Positions 1-13,275 are shown, numbered from the stretch's first letter. The stretch: DNA of 64,000 bases from Mugil cephalus (GCF_022458985.1 NC_061781.1:21477001-21541000), one strand, 5' to 3'. A program made the numbers and translations. The notes: generated by a model not told the origin, from the sequence alone.

Positions 1-2535
1 CTTGTCTGTGTGCAGCTCGTGTCAAAGAACGTCTGTAAAGCAAATACATTTCTATGTCAAACAAGGTTTCGTGTTTTTCAGTTTCCTTTTTCACTCAGAG
101 ACACCAAAGTGCAGGAGAAACCATCTAAATTCTCCTCCCCGTGACCTTTTTTTCCCCTTTGTGTTCGAATGTGCCTCAGTGCCAATTTGCGATAATGGGA
201 AGAGTGGATGTGTAAAAGAGCCACATCAACAGCAGCCCGTAAACGCTGCGACTGTCCAGTGAAGGCTTGCTGTCATTGTCAGCCACCCATGGTTCAGGAT
301 ACTTAAGACTGCAACATTACATGCACGTGACGCACGGACACTGTATTAAAAATTGGATAATGTCAAGCTGTGGGGTGGGTTGCAGTGTATTGGATTACAT
401 CTATAAGCTCATGTAAAACTGATCAATACTTGAGTGGTTTTACATGGAAGACCTTGACCTGCATTGATCCACTGACATTTCTATCAGGCTCCACTCATAA
501 TGCATCGGTTATCGTTATTAAAAATCTGGAGGCAACACAGGGCGGCTTGGTTCCCGGCATTTGAATTAATTCCCGCTTGTTAAGTATTAACGGTAGACTG
601 ATCAGTGCTTCAGGTGAGATTAATAACTGAGAAGAGATTATCTTCCTGCATAGCTAGCTCATAATGCAGCTACGTTTTCTGGGGAATGGGGAAAAAAAAT
701 TGTCACAAACACCAGTGGAAAGGGCTGAAACGGTTGCACAGGTTCTTATTTTATGCAAGTAAGTTCAATGTAAACCGCTCAAATATGTCACTCAGCTATA
801 TCAAAACCATGAAGAGTTAGATTTTTCACTGTGAAAACAACAAACATGTTCAATGAACCATATTTATAACTCAGAATGCAAATATAAAGTGTAAATTTCA
901 AAAGCTTATAAACAAATTTAGGAAATAACAAAGCTATTTATGACTATTTTCCATTAATATGCAGGAAATGCATCACACATTTTTGCACAACCATTCACAA
1001 AACTACCAGGTATAACAATAAGTAATAACAATAAGTCTGAATCTCTGGCTTCTTTCTCTTTGGCACATCATTTCCTGATGTGTCAGTAAATTAAAATTAT
1101 TTATATTAAATCTAGTTTTACTTGGCCTGTTGATATGCCAATTTAAAAACTTGTATATAATTGTACATTTGAAGTAAGCACTTTCTGCAAAAGCTGAAAC
1201 GGGGATTCAGTGATGCCATGTCGTCTTAAACTGGTCGTGTGATTTGAACGCACCACCAGGTCCGTCAACTCCAGCGCATTAAATGGCTAAATGTTATACC
1301 TGATTCCTATGAACTGTGATCTTTAGCACTGTTCAAGAAGTGTTTGACGCCAAGAAACATCCAAGTGGTTGTTGAATTTTTTGTGCGTAGTCTAGTCCTC
1401 CGACTTGTACCGAAGGTTCAGCCGGGAGAGTTTTGTGTTCATTACTGGAAGTGTTCCAGCTACTTGTCACCGAACATTGTCTTGAGATTTTTTTATATAT
1501 ATATATATATAGTTCTGGAGCCCTGGTAGCCTAAAATAACTCCTCCACCTCTGCTATCATGGAGAAAGCCGCATCCTCTAAATGCCTCCTGATCTCCGCT
1601 GTGTCCTCACTCTTGCTGTTTTCTGCCCCATGAACTCCACCCTGATCTTTCTTTCAGCCTCTTTGCTTCCTCCATAATTATTCTTCTGCCTCTCCATGTC
1701 CCAGTTCTCTCTCTATCGCTCTCTCTTCCTCCCTCTGTCGCCTCAGGAAGAATTCAGCACCAACTGACAGTCTGATTTAGTTCCAATACCAACTTCCCAT
1801 CTCTCTTCCTCTCCCTCTGTCTCTGCCCCTCTATTTCTCTCTGGAGAGAAGGTGCTGCACATAAATCTCTGCTGTATCCATCTATTACCTTCCACATTCG
1901 AGCCCTGACCTAATTCCTCCCCGTCTCCAATGTGTCAGTAGGTCCAGGATATAGTGGCCCTACGATCGTCTGTCTCTCTCCCGTGTATCCAAGTCCCTCC
2001 TGTGTTTTATGGTTAATCATTTTACTAACACTATCTCCTACTACCTCATATCACTAATGTAATGAGGAAAATTGCCCGTATATAGTTCTCGTTTTTCCCT
2101 AATTCCCCCTCTCTGGGGGTTTTATGTGCATGTCTGAGTCTAAGATGATGACTATTTCGAGTATATATCTCTGTCACTCTCATTGGAAATTATTGCATCG
2201 GCGCTGTGGTTCAGCGGCGTGATAAACGACAGGACTTCAGCCATTTTTAACAGGTTATTATGACTCCTCGCAGGATTGAGATTTATTAAACTCGCCTGCC
2301 CTCCTTTGAGTCTAAAGGCTAATGTATCGCCAGCGTTTGTCACCTGCTGTGTTAACATGGACAATACTTCTTAAGCCCCGGCTATAAATAAATAAATAAA
2401 AATGAAAATCATATGCCAACTTAACTCTTTACATGGACACAAAACAAAATAATGTCAAAATATTTGTTTTTAAATGCCACAAAAACTTCATTCTGAATAA
2501 AACATTTTTGACAAAGTGCCAGAAATACAACCAAT
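1..2535. other. Intergenic, no gene seen
   Basis: No supported gene. A short TA run lies near 1495-1510 and a CT-rich stretch at about 1670-1860. The block at 2150-2360 is non-repetitive and looks like a possible conserved non-coding element. Confidence 0.5.
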
Positions 2536-2812
2536 CTGCCACAACATTAAAACCACTCACAGGAGAAAGTGAATGTCATTGACCATCTTGTGAAAATTCC
2601 CCCCACCTACACCAGACCAGGCGCCCACACCCCATAGCAATGACACTGCACAATGAGTTCACTTGGCCTCTAAATTCACCCGACCAGACAAAGCCCCCCA
2701 CTGACAACATCCTGTTAACCAGACACCACAGGAGACACCCCCCCAGAAGGTCCATGTCCATTCTCTGATGAGTCACGGCTGTTTTGGAGGCACAAGGGGA
2801 GACCTACACAAT
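2536..2812 (+). mobile_element. Tc1-like element remnant (copy a)
   Basis: Starts with the family end CCACAACATTAAAACCAC and keeps the fragments for 'catcttgtgaaaatt', 'ccagaccaggcgcc' and 'gatgagtcacggctgttttgg'. These match collapsed parts of a Tc1-like transposase gene. Most of the internal sequence is missing, so it cannot encode transposase. Confidence 0.6.
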
Positions 2813-2974
2813 GACCTCTAGATTTTCAGGGTTAATCTTAAACCCTCAACTCTTTCTTATCATGCACTGGTTTAAGTTGAATTCAGAAAAAATCTACAAA
2901 TCGTCAGGTTGTCAGATGTGCGTTCTTTCTAATATTCATGAAATATTTTTGTGATGCTTTTCTTATGTTTAGAT

Positions 2975-3585
2975 CAGGGGTCTTAAATGGTTTTCAGGCT
3001 GAGGACCCCAAACTGATGGAGAGATTAAGTAGGGACCTACTATATGTGTTCTACATTAAATGCGGCCTAGTGCTATTTATAAATACACATTATTATTATT
3101 ATCATATTGCATTCAATATTAAGCTATTCAAATAATACCAATTCAAATTTAGGTGGGGTGGCCGTGCAATAGTCATAAACACACATACCTTTACCTTTAA
3201 ACATAGCTACATGTAGTCAGAGTCAGTGAATCACCAAAACATTTTGACCTCGGTTGGTTTATGGGAGCGAGCTGCACTGTTAGTTTCTTCTTCTGCTCGT
3301 GATTGGCTCAGCAGCGATAGGGGCGGAGCCTAATGTGTACAGGAGACTTGAACAGGAGAAGATTACTGTGGTGCACTGTGTGAAACAGTGTGCTGTATCA
3401 CTGAATGAGTGAAGTGCTGACTTCACTAAAATATGTTGGATCCATGTTAATGTGTATTTAAATACATTTAAATTTGTGGTCGGGAAAATTTATGTAAATA
3501 TAAAATTTCTAATCAACCAAAGATTTTGCAACCCCCCTGCAGTACCTCCACAGACCCGCTAGGGGACCCTCTGTTGAACGTTTAG
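2975..3585 (+). mobile_element. hAT-like non-autonomous element (copy 1)
   Basis: Begins CAGGGGTCTT, a usual hAT terminus. The text 'gaccccaaactgatggagagatta' and, at the other end, 'tctaatcaaccaaagattttgc' is shared with copies near 37.2, 44.0 and 58.7 kb. About 610 bp, AT-rich inside, no coding potential. Confidence 0.65.
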
Positions 3586-4949
3586 AGGTTGGGTAGGATC
3601 TTAATGCAAATACTGGAGGAACTGATATAAACTTCAGTCAGGAACAAAAGCTTCATAACACTCATCTAAATTACAGTCCAAACTAAAAGAAAACTAAAAA
3701 ACACAAGTATCTAGAGAAGTTTAAAAGGAGAAAGTTCGCAAAGTGGGGAAGCAGCTAAAGAAGTGGGCAAAGACCACGTCAAACTCCAGTATTTGAAGCG
3801 ATGCTGATGAGGAGATAGAGGTCAGGTGTGTCTTGTTTTTACAAAATCATCAAAATGTACCTTCTACAATCTTCACAGATGCAGGTTTTATTGTTAGGAA
3901 AGGATTGCGTTATCCATCTCCCCTCCTCTACCAGATCTTTAGGGGTATGGCTGTACTCCATTTATCCTCTCAAACGTTTTCTTTTCAAAACGGGTAATTA
4001 TTTCCAAAGTGCCCCTCGAAAAAAAAAAAAAAAAAAAAAAATGGGGGGACTCCATGACTCCATGAGAGGCCAAAGCCAGAAGGGAACAGAAAATAAATGA
4101 AATGATCAGTCTCGAGCTGCAGTCAGGCCGTGTATGTGGTGGGTGGCAAATTGGACTTTCAGTGTGGTCAGCAATAAAAAGGTTGGCCGCAAGGTGATCT
4201 AAAAAGCCAGTAAACGTGATTGAGGAGATCATGTTGTTGCAGTATTTTTCTTGTTAAAGTTCCTCATCTTTTTTTTTTTTTTTCTTTTTAATTGTACAAC
4301 ATTAACTGCAGCAGTCGTTCAGAGCTGCAGTTCCTCAACGTTCCTCATGCCACAAAAGTTTTCTGGTGTTGTTTTTTTTATAAGTTCGGGTGACAGGTGA
4401 TATTTCAGAGTATTTCTAGACTTTGGAGGAAGGTGCAGAGGTGGTTTGAAGGTTGGTGGATTAGAGGAGGATGAAATAGCGGAGGGTGATGGTGACAGAA
4501 GGACGTGTTGGAAGGAGGAAAAAAAAGGAAGGAGGAGAAATTAGTTTGGATGAGAGACGCAGATTGAACGGAGAGGAGAAGAGGATTTAAAATGAAATGG
4601 GGAGGAGAATCAACTCAGCAAGGAGTGTAATGAGGGGGAGCTGATATGTACCCTTTGTCTCGTTTTTTTTTTTTTTTTTTTATTCATGTCTGTGTCTGCA
4701 TGAGTGGTTCTGTGTATTTCTATCTTCGTGAGTACCAGCTTTAGACCTTGACTGCAAGGATGATGAAGACACTTGAAGAAAAGAAATGTGAGGGCCTCTT
4801 CTTCAGACGTAACTGCTTCAGAGGCCGAGTTGACTCAGTCGGGGTCTTTGGTGGATGCTAAGTGTCTAAATACTAAATAATATCCACACAAATCCCAAAG
4901 TCACTAAGTTTCCCAGCAGAACGTTGGTGTAATTCAGTGTTAATCACTG
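3586..4949. other. Intergenic with homopolymer runs
   Basis: No gene seen. Poly-A at 4020-4041 and poly-T runs near 4268-4283 and 4664-4681 are the only clear structure. A purine-rich stretch covers about 4430-4640. Confidence 0.5.
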
Positions 4950-5287
4950 CATTTCCAAAATAAAAGCCTCGTCTTACGATATCCCACAATTCTCTAACAT
5001 TTTCATCATGCGAGACGTCACTTTGAGGTAGACGGGCTTCAAATGAACTGGTCACATGACCCCCTGCGTCATCTCTGTTGATGCCGGTGAGCGGGAAATG
5101 TGATAAAAAGTGTTTCCGTTGCACTTTTGCAATAAACTTTTATGTAAATATGTCTGAAAAACCACCTCATGAGAGCGTAAAAATGTTTTAGTTTTAGATA
5201 TTCGAGAGGTTTTTTGAAATGTAGGCGTTTCCATTACAAGATTTTTATTGCGATATTCAGGTTTTGCATATTTCTAGGATTAATGGT
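4950..5287 (+). mobile_element. MITE-like repeat, 'TTTCCATTA' family (copy 1)
   Basis: Shares 'ctgaaaaaccacctcatgag', 'gcacttttgcaataaacttt' and 'tttccattac' with copies at 41.6 and 47.8 kb. The best copy (47.8 kb) has inverted ends around GTTTCCATTA. It is non-coding. Confidence 0.6.
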
Positions 5288-5880
5288 TGACATCTAGCTT
5301 GTCCAACAGACGCCATTTTGTCGTAAACTACTCAAAAAACGACGTGTATGTCCATCTGTCCATCATGAAGCCGGCCCAAATGATAATAATACACGACTCC
5401 AGCCTGAAACTTCCTGGTAGTTTGATTTTGTGTTTGGGTGTGTGGGTCATGGTTCAGTCCTGTATCCTCAATCCAAACCCCCTACCTACCAGAACCAGGG
5501 TCTGTGTCCTCATCCCACCCCTTCCCTTCTGACTGACACAGTTGTGTATTTTGTCGAATAGCAGTAAAAATGACCAAACCTGAGTTTCTTTTGCCCGTTT
5601 GTCTGAGGGTATAACCAGGCGTTTCTAAATTGTACCATTTGGACACATTTTGAATAAAAAGGCCATAACTTTTGAACGCTTCAACGAACAATCATAATCT
5701 TGTGCTCCAGTGAAAGGTGACACTCAGAGGAGTCATATTTTATAATTAGAGTAACGGATACAGAGTTAGTGAAGTAAAATCACATTTTTCATTTGAACAT
5801 TACACACAGACGTCCAGCTCCGATACGCACACGTGTGTCTACGCGCAAACCGAACTTTACATTCACTGGGTCATTGGGTG
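5288..5880. other. Intergenic, nothing recognised
   Basis: Unique-looking sequence without a supported gene or repeat. Confidence 0.4.
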
Positions 5881-5894
5881 AGAACATAATCTCT

Positions 5895-6330
5895 ACCGGT
5901 TTCCTCTCTCTCTCTTTTTTTCCTTCATTTCCTCATCACCCACGTTTTCTCTCCCTTCCTCACACCTTCAAATCTTCATTTGTCTCGTCTTCTTCCTTGT
6001 TTCATCATGCTTCCTCTCCTCTCCTCTCCTCTCCTCACCTCTCCTCTCTCCACCGTTCTGCTTTCATCATTTCCTCTCCTTTCATCTCCTCTCTCAAGAT
6101 TTTTGTAATCTCCGCCGCCTTTCCCGCGCACTTCTCTCCCCTCTTGTTTTTCCTCTCGTCTTTATTCGATTCTCTCATTGTTTTCTTCGCCCCGTCCTTC
6201 CCCGTTATCTCTGTTTCCCTCTTCATTTTAGTGATATCCACCTCTCCTCTTATTCTTTCAACGTATTGTAATTTAAACCTCCGTCTTTTTTATTTACTCC
6301 TGTTTCCTCTCCTCGTTGTCTCGTTTTAAC
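5895..6330. repeat. Polypyrimidine tract with (TCTCC)n core
   Basis: The plus strand is strongly T/C-rich for over 400 bp, with a TCTCC-type tandem core at about 6011-6053. The long open frame across it is a compositional effect (Ser/Phe/Leu only) and is not called as a gene. Confidence 0.8.
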
Positions 6331-7488
6331 TTTCGTACCGTTTCCCCTGCGCTGCTTCATTCCTGATTCCTCCTCTCTTCGCCTCTCGCCAGGATTATTG
6401 ATGGCCTCGTATTCTCTGCGGCCGGGCGGACAGGAAACAGAGACCCCTGCATAGAGTGGAAACAGCATCACAACCCCCGGGGCAGGTGACCAGGTGAGTG
6501 ACTCTCAGTGTGTGTTTTTTTGTGTGCGTTTCTGTGTGTGAGATGGGATTTGTGTCCGGGTTGAAGTTATGGCGGTTGCGCTGACAGAGGCAAAAAAAAA
6601 AGGTAAAGGGGTAAAAAAAAAAAAAGAGGAAAAGGAGGAAAAGAATTCATTTTCTCCAGTGGGATGAGAGGTTTGTGTGTTTGTGTGTGTGCATGTGTGT
6701 GTCTGTAGTAACGGTGGACTCCTGCTACCTCCAGCCCTGCAGGCCTCTCAGAATAAATGGATTTTCTTTTTCTATTCTAGGACGCACTGGACCTTATTTC
6801 CTTCTCATTCTCCTCTCTCTTTCAATCTCTGTCTCCATCTCTGTTCTCCCCCAGCTACAAGAACATGCTCACAGATGTTTCAGCCCCGCACTCCCGGCTC
6901 TATTATCTCATAGAGGGCCATTAATAGACTTTAATTTAATTCCATTATACTTTATTACAGTGGACTATAAAAAGGAGCAGAACCAATAAAAAAATATCAA
7001 GCCAAATATCCCTCTCGTTGGACTTAAAGTAAGAGGAATATGAAGAATAATCGAAATGATAGTTAGATAATGACAGTGATGCACTGTTGCTATGGTTACC
7101 AACAGTTCAATACGTCCGTTGCTGATTAAGAAAAGCGCTGAAATTGGTCACTATATATAAATTAAGACATGTCAGCTATAATCAGAGGAAAGTATCTTCT
7201 TCTGGAGGAAGGCTTTAAGGTGAAGTAAAAAAAAAAAAACTAAAAAAAACACTAGAATTGCGAGTCTTTTCATTTCATTTTCAAAGGCAGCTGGGTCCTC
7301 GGAGAAAATCTCTTTTTCGTTTGGTTTTCATATTATGTCAATAATTATAACGAGTGGTTAACTCATAAAGTAGAAGTGTATTGATAGAGCTGGACACAGC
7401 TGCTCCTGGGTTAAGGAAACATTGCAATTTCACTTACAAGATTTCCTTTCTGCAACCTGACGCTAAATAAATCTGATATGTGGTTATA
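6331..7488. other. Intergenic, exon-like segment at start
   Basis: 6393-6493 is flanked by an acceptor-like CTCGCCAG and a strong GTGAGT donor, but no protein was recognised. Short poly-A runs lie near 6591-6625, a TG-rich stretch at 6671-6707 and an AT-rich possible non-coding element at about 6880-6975. Confidence 0.4.
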
Positions 7489-7695
7489 TGCCACAACATT
7501 ATGACCACCACTGACAGGAGATGCAAATAACATTGACCATCTTGTGATAATTCAGTGTTCTGGTGGGACCTGGCATTCATTCATGTGAACCCTAAGCCTA
7601 ACCCTAATCCATGTCCATTCTCTGATGAGTCACAACTGTTTTACAGACACAAGGGAGACCTACATTAGGTCATAATGTTACGCCTGATCGGTGCA
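7489..7695 (+). mobile_element. Tc1-like element remnant (copy b)
   Basis: Bounded by 'ccacaacattatgaccacc' and 'gttacgcctgatcggtgca', the two ends of the family. The inside is reduced to about 200 bp and includes 'gacctggcattcattcatgt' and 'gatgagtcacaactgtttta'. Confidence 0.7.
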
Positions 7696-7754
7696 TCTGT
7701 GGAGAGTGAAATCTGCTGGAAATATAAGCGAATATTTTTATTTATTTAAGTTTT

Positions 7755-7910
7755 TCTGTAGGTCCAGGTTCGAGTCCAGATCGGGGTTTTTTTTTATGGG
7801 TGGAGTTTGCATATGTTCTCCTTGTGTCTGTGTGGGTTTTCTCTGCTCATTCTGGTTTCCTCCCACCCCCAAAGTTGTCTAAGTGTTTGTCTATGGTTGT
7901 CAAATGTATT
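7755..7910 (+). repeat. Common fish dispersed repeat, 5' half
   Basis: The run 'tggagtttgcatatgttctc' followed by 'gtgtgggttttctctgctca' and 'ggtttcctcccaccc' is a degenerate copy of a repeat found throughout fish genomes. It contains a tRNA B-box-like GGTTCGAGTCC but no tRNA fold. The other half of the same repeat appears at about 34905-34990. Confidence 0.6.
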
Positions 7911-9885
7911 TAATCTTAAGAAGCCCTAAGATGAAGAGTTGACATGTTTAGTTCAGAGCTAATATTTCCCTATTGAACAGGTTGTCAAAGGTTTACTCCA
8001 CCACTCTAAATCTGATTTAAAATTCCTTTACATTGTTACCCGAGGAGCCCTAATTGGCCCATTATTCTGATATAACACAGCTAAAGTGGTGATTTGTTTC
8101 ACTGTTCCCTTAGTTGTATCCAACCACACCAGCTGTACTTTGCCCAGCAGGTGATTCCCTGGATCATCCCTGAACCTTGAACTGTACCAAACAGTGTGCT
8201 GCAGGTCATTTCTAAAGTCTTTAAATCTGTCCTAAACCTCGGCTTTAGAGCACAATCCAAAAACTGCACAATCCATCGGTATTAAAGTGGAGCCAAAATA
8301 TCCTGGAAAGTGATGATATTTGCAGTAGCAATTGAGTCCTATAAGCTTTGGCCTGCGAATTGTAATCAAACAGAGGTTTTGTGTAGCTATTAAACGTAAA
8401 TGGGTTCAGAGAACACATTTTCTTGGTAGCTACCGGTCTTTGTGTTTGTGTTGGTATTTTATTGCCATTTTGTTTTCTCTACAGCTGCAATTTCAGGGTA
8501 AAATAATCAGCTCACCAACACATAAAGAGAAATCACTGCCGCCTTTCTAGTTCTGGTATAAATTACCATCCAGCCTGAAAACAATACAACCGTATTTCCC
8601 CCCCTCTCACTTTCACATCTTGTCAAAACAAAAATACTGTTGTGTTTCATATCGTCTCATCGACTTGTGAATTGCTGAGCACCGTGAACAGATTTGTACA
8701 TATTCCATGGTGTCAAGCGTAAAAAATAAGATTGCCCTGATTACAATTCTTCCCTAAAACTGCAGCAGGAAATCCGTAACTAAATATTCCAAAGCTCAGA
8801 TTCCCGACAAAAATAAATGCAAATGAACATTTTGTCAGTTGTGAGAATTTCTGATTTGAAAAGACTGGATTTTGCATCTCAACGGCAAATAGTGCAGTCT
8901 TTCTTGTTTAAATGCATAATGGTTTCCTAACACACTTTTCTCTGGTCAACACAAAAGCCGCTGAGATTAAAATTCTGTCCTTGAATGTGACTTTCCAAAT
9001 TCTAGTGTAGGCGTTTCAGACTCCAGTCCATCTGCTTGGGCTCTTAGCAGCCTCTCCAGCTTTAAATCAGCTCCGCGGCCAGAGCTACTCAGACTCTTGA
9101 CATTGTCCAGAGAGAGTCCATCTCCAGGAGATCTCCATGGCGATAACTGCATTATGTTAAATTTTACAGCAGCAAATGGAGGAGGGAGGGAGGAGGAAGA
9201 GATTCAGTTTCATCACAATGTGCACATTAAGATGTGAGTTACAAATGGTGCCACTGGTTGTTATGTTCTCTGCGAGCAAAATAGTGAAAGACATGTAGAT
9301 TCATCAAACCTCGGAGCTGTTTGCGATTGGTTTATACATCTCAAACACAGTTGTGGCCCAGAGCTGGATCAAAATTCTGAAAATTCAGGAGATAATACCC
9401 CAAAATAAGAGCTGTGCTGCAGTAAAACAAGAAAGACTGAGGTCACTTCCAACTTAGATCGTCTCTTCTTATGCAGCCTCAAGTCAAGTTAATGCTTCTT
9501 TCCAATCCCTCAGCAATTATTCTAAAAACAACAACAACAAATGAAGCATGTTCTCTTTCGATAATCAAGTCAAATGAGCATTTGCTGCAGAGCATGTTCA
9601 TTTGATATAATCAAGTGAAATGAATGTGCTCTACGGTAGCGCACATGACGTCACAGTAGGTAAAAGCCACTGCAGTTACACCTACTGAGTGGCAGCGTCA
9701 GGGTTCAGATAGAATAAAAAGGGATTTAAACCATTTCTGTTCTGTGTTCAGGTTGGTCATAGCTAACAAAGATGGTTCAGGTCAGAGCGTTTTCTTGGTT
9801 TATGTCAGATGAAGTCACTCACATGACGAGTCAGTTCACAATTTGTAGTTATGTCCAGAATGTCTCTGCAAATCCTGCCAAATAT
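7911..9885. other. Intergenic, no gene seen
   Basis: Mostly unique sequence. About 8640-8830 and 8940-9180 look non-repetitive and could be conserved elements. A CRE-like TGACGTCA near 9647 sits in a dispersed repeat: similar 'gtcacag...ccactg...actgagtggca' text recurs near 35350-35395. Confidence 0.4.
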
Positions 9886-9889
9886 ATGA

Positions 9890-10690
9890 TCTATAAATTG
9901 ACTAGAACTACACCTGATCTATGACTTGACTTGACCTATTACAGGACCTGACTTGGACTTGACTTGAATGACGTGGACTTGACCTTCATGTATTACAGGG
10001 CTTCACTTGACTTGTTCTATTACAGGACTTGACTTGGACTTGATTTGATTTGACTTGAATTGACTTGACTTTATTTGGAGTTGACTTGGACATGACCTGA
10101 TCTATGACTTGACTTGAATGACGTGGACTTGACCTTGATGTATTACAGGGCTTGACTTGACTTGACTTGACTTGACTTGACTTGGCCTTGACTTGGCCTT
10201 GACTATTGACTATTGACTATACTTGACTTGGATTTGAATTTACTTGACTTGGACCTGACCTGGTCTATTACAGGACGTGACTTGACTTGACTTGAATTGA
10301 CTTGACTTGACTTTATTTGGAGTTTACTTGGACTTTACCTGATCTATTACTTGACTGTACTTGACTTGGACTTGACTATTGACTATTACAGGACTTGACT
10401 TGGATTTGATTTTCCTTGACTTGGACTAGACCTGATCTATGACTTGACTTGACTTTATTTGGAGTTAACCTGGACTTGACCTGATCTATTTCTTGACTGG
10501 ACTTGACTTGGACTTGATTTGAATGATGTGGACTTGACCATGATGTATTAAAGGACTTGGACTTGATATTGACTATTGACTATTACTTGACTCGGATTTT
10601 GATTTTACTTGACTTGGACTAGACCTGATCTATTACAGGACGTGACTTGGACTTGACTTGACCAAAAATAAAGACTTGGACTTACTTGAC
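9890..10690. repeat. ACTTG-type minisatellite, about 0.8 kb
   Basis: Degenerate tandem array built on the pentamer ACTTG (as TTGACTTGAC). Longer phrases recur, such as 'gacctgatctatgacttgac' and 'acgtggacttgaccttgatg'. These show higher-order duplication. The plus-strand unit contains TGA, so no long frame survives on that strand. Confidence 0.93.
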
Positions 10691-12149
10691 ACCTCATATG
10701 GAGGGACCCATCTGCTTTGAGGCCGGCCTGGTAGAGACAGAATGACAGATATAACACATATGAGACCAAGCATAAAGATGTTTGTGCATCTTCAGTCTTT
10801 CCTCTGTGTGTTTCCCAGCATCCAGATCAGATCAGATACATGTAAATGTCAGCAAACTCACCCCTTGGCCCCAGGTCAGTGTCTATGGACGACTGGTTCC
10901 AATCTGTAAGAATCACTGCTCAGTGCAATGACCTTTGATTTAAGGTTTGTTATACTCCCAGTTTTGCAGTTTATCTTGCTAACGGTGGACTTGTTGCAGC
11001 ACATTTTTCATCTCAGTTCAGCCAAGGGCGCGAGTTAAAAAGAATAAACTGTGAGCCTACCAATGAGCCCTTGATAGAATTAATCAAAGTCCTCCTCTAA
11101 AAACATTTCACAAACTTTTTGGCTGCGGTATCTGCTGCCCATACGTTTTGTGGTTTCGCTTCACCATCTGCAGTAAAACAGTTGAAGCCTCTGCTGAATA
11201 CCAGGGAGGTCAAATTAATTACGCCCTTTCTGGTTGACTCTCAGCTGTTTTCTCAAATCCTCGGGCCCCTTTGTGGGCACACAGTTTCACAGGTTTTTAC
11301 AAACGATCACTTTGTTTGCTTTGAACCTGCCAGGATGAGCAGATGGGCAGGGATAATTAATTTCAGGACAGGAGTGCTTCAACGTCGACGGAGCCTTGGG
11401 AAATTTCAGGCAATTCAAGAGAAGTAATTGAGAAAATTATGGTGATACACTGTAATTTATGGCCTTTTCATTTGAAGGAAGAAGCAGAAAAAAAACAAAG
11501 CAACAGGAAGCGATGACGCAGACAGAAAAATATGGAAGGATGCGAAATATTTCATACTGGAGTGTCTGATTTGGTTGCTCAGTATTTCGATTTTACGAAT
11601 GAATCAAATAAATGGTTTAGAGTTGTTTTTATCCATGCATCTGTGGACAAAGGCAGACCTAAGGAACAGGCTAACTGGTTATATACCTTGTTGTAGCAAG
11701 GTCCAGGCAAACACACTGGTCCTGGGTGGGTGTAGAAGTCACGAGACTGGGAACGAACAGGAAAGGAAAAGTTTATAAATACCAAGTATGCAAACTTCAA
11801 ACTTGTGTACTTTTTAGTTTGGACTTGATAAGTTTGACTCTGAAGTGCAGAGTACGGAGGAGACGATTCTGTAACACCTGTCCACACAAGTTACATTCAA
11901 ACGCATCCTCTTTGAAACAGGAAGAGCAAGAAAACATCCAGGCATTTAGATAGGTGTGCAGTCTGAGGTTCACAACAACACAAGTATAGGTAAGGTAAGA
12001 TGTCACCACCTTGTCCAGGTAAAAACTTTTCTGTCAAATTACGCTTTGGGATTATCAGAAAATAGTGTATATGTCATGAACAATACCTTTTCCTTCCATT
12101 ATGCACCAAATCAGAATTAAGGCAATTCAAATACACGGAGGAACAACTC
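10691..12149. other. Intergenic, candidate non-coding element
   Basis: No gene recognised. 11040-11440 is non-repetitive with repeated homeodomain-type cores (AATTAATTA, TAATTAATTT, GTAATTGA). The 102-residue open frame there has no family features and is not called. Confidence 0.4.
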
Positions 12150-12245
12150 AATAAAACATGAAGAACATCACAAGGTGTTGACCTGGCCTCCAAATTCAAT
12201 CCAGCCCAAACCGATCAAGTATCCGTGTGATGCACTGGAACAAGC
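12150..12245 (+). mobile_element. Tc1-like transposase gene fragment (copy e)
   Basis: The phrase 'gttgacctggcctccaaatt', then 'cagcccaaaccgatcaagta', corresponds to the DDE-motif region (PDLNPIE-like) of Tc1-like transposases. It is short and degenerate. Confidence 0.6.
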
Positions 12246-13275
12246 CGGATCATCTTTACACTTGTTGATGTTGCATGTGCAGCACATTAGCAGGAGCAGC
12301 TCCAGTGCTTCGTCTGTGTCTGCACAGGTGCATTATTGAGCTGCACATCGCGTGCATTTTGAGGGAAGTCAAAGCCCGATAGAGCTTGTGATTTGACAAC
12401 ATCCTGCTGACATTTTAATCCACTGCCTTTAACGTTACTGCCCCTCAAATGTTTCCTGTATGTCTCGTTCTCATATTTGTGTTTTATATAAAGTTTGTCA
12501 TCTTTCATGTATTCTATAAGTCAGTAATTATGATTTATTGACATGATTCTCTCTGATTAAACTAAACCTTAGCTCCATATGACTTATTAGAGTATTTTAG
12601 CGCATGTTTGTCATGATGTTTGGTTTGGTTTGGTTCTCATCATCAATAAATGGGTTTAACACACTGATTGTATACTGGCTGCTATATAAGCTATTACATT
12701 AAATAAATTTGTCAAATCAGATAAAGTGTAGGGGATATGTAGAGAAATATTGTGCCACTTTTCAAAAAATCCTTTCTGATAAAATATTTTCCTCGCTATT
12801 TGTTCAAAAATATTGTAAAAGGATAAATTAAACACCCGTGGCTGCCTCTTCTTCTTCTTCCTGTTTGATTCCTTGCAGAACACGGTGGTTCAAACAAACT
12901 TTATTTGATGTAAGGGCCTGGACGCATCAAACCAACATCAAACACCAGCCAAGGACGACTGCTCCTGTGTCTAAAAAAGCCGCCAATAAACACGCCACAA
13001 AGATTACAAAATCATGTGGATTTACACCAGATGACTCCGTTTCTGTGTAAATATTTGCAGATTGGGATTTTCTGGGTTTGCTTACTTTCATCGCCTCCCT
13101 TTCTTTTGCCGTGCACTCGTTTGCTAAGAGGAACAGACACAACGAGGGATCTCACACGCTCCTGGTGCTCTGCCAATTAAACGCACTTAGTCAGCTGAAA
13201 AACTGCCGACTCCGGTCTGAAAAACGGTGCAGGATAATCCTGGAAAACTCAAAGAAGATCCAACACCAGGCACAT
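12246..13275. other. Intergenic, no gene seen
   Basis: Unique-looking DNA. 13050-13210 could be a conserved element by appearance only. Confidence 0.35.

Noticed and set aside
5793..6329. 178-codon plus-strand frame
   Set aside because: Caused by the polypyrimidine tract; Ser/Phe/Leu only, no splice or codon evidence.
7765..7785. tRNA B-box-like GGTTCGAGTCC
   Set aside because: No A box at the right distance and no cloverleaf; it lies in a dispersed repeat.
9890..10690. Repeat array resembling a CRISPR locus
   Set aside because: No constant repeat-spacer layout; it is a degenerate pentamer minisatellite in a vertebrate genome.
11119..11427. 102-codon frame
   Set aside because: No recognisable domain; the region looks more like non-coding regulatory DNA.
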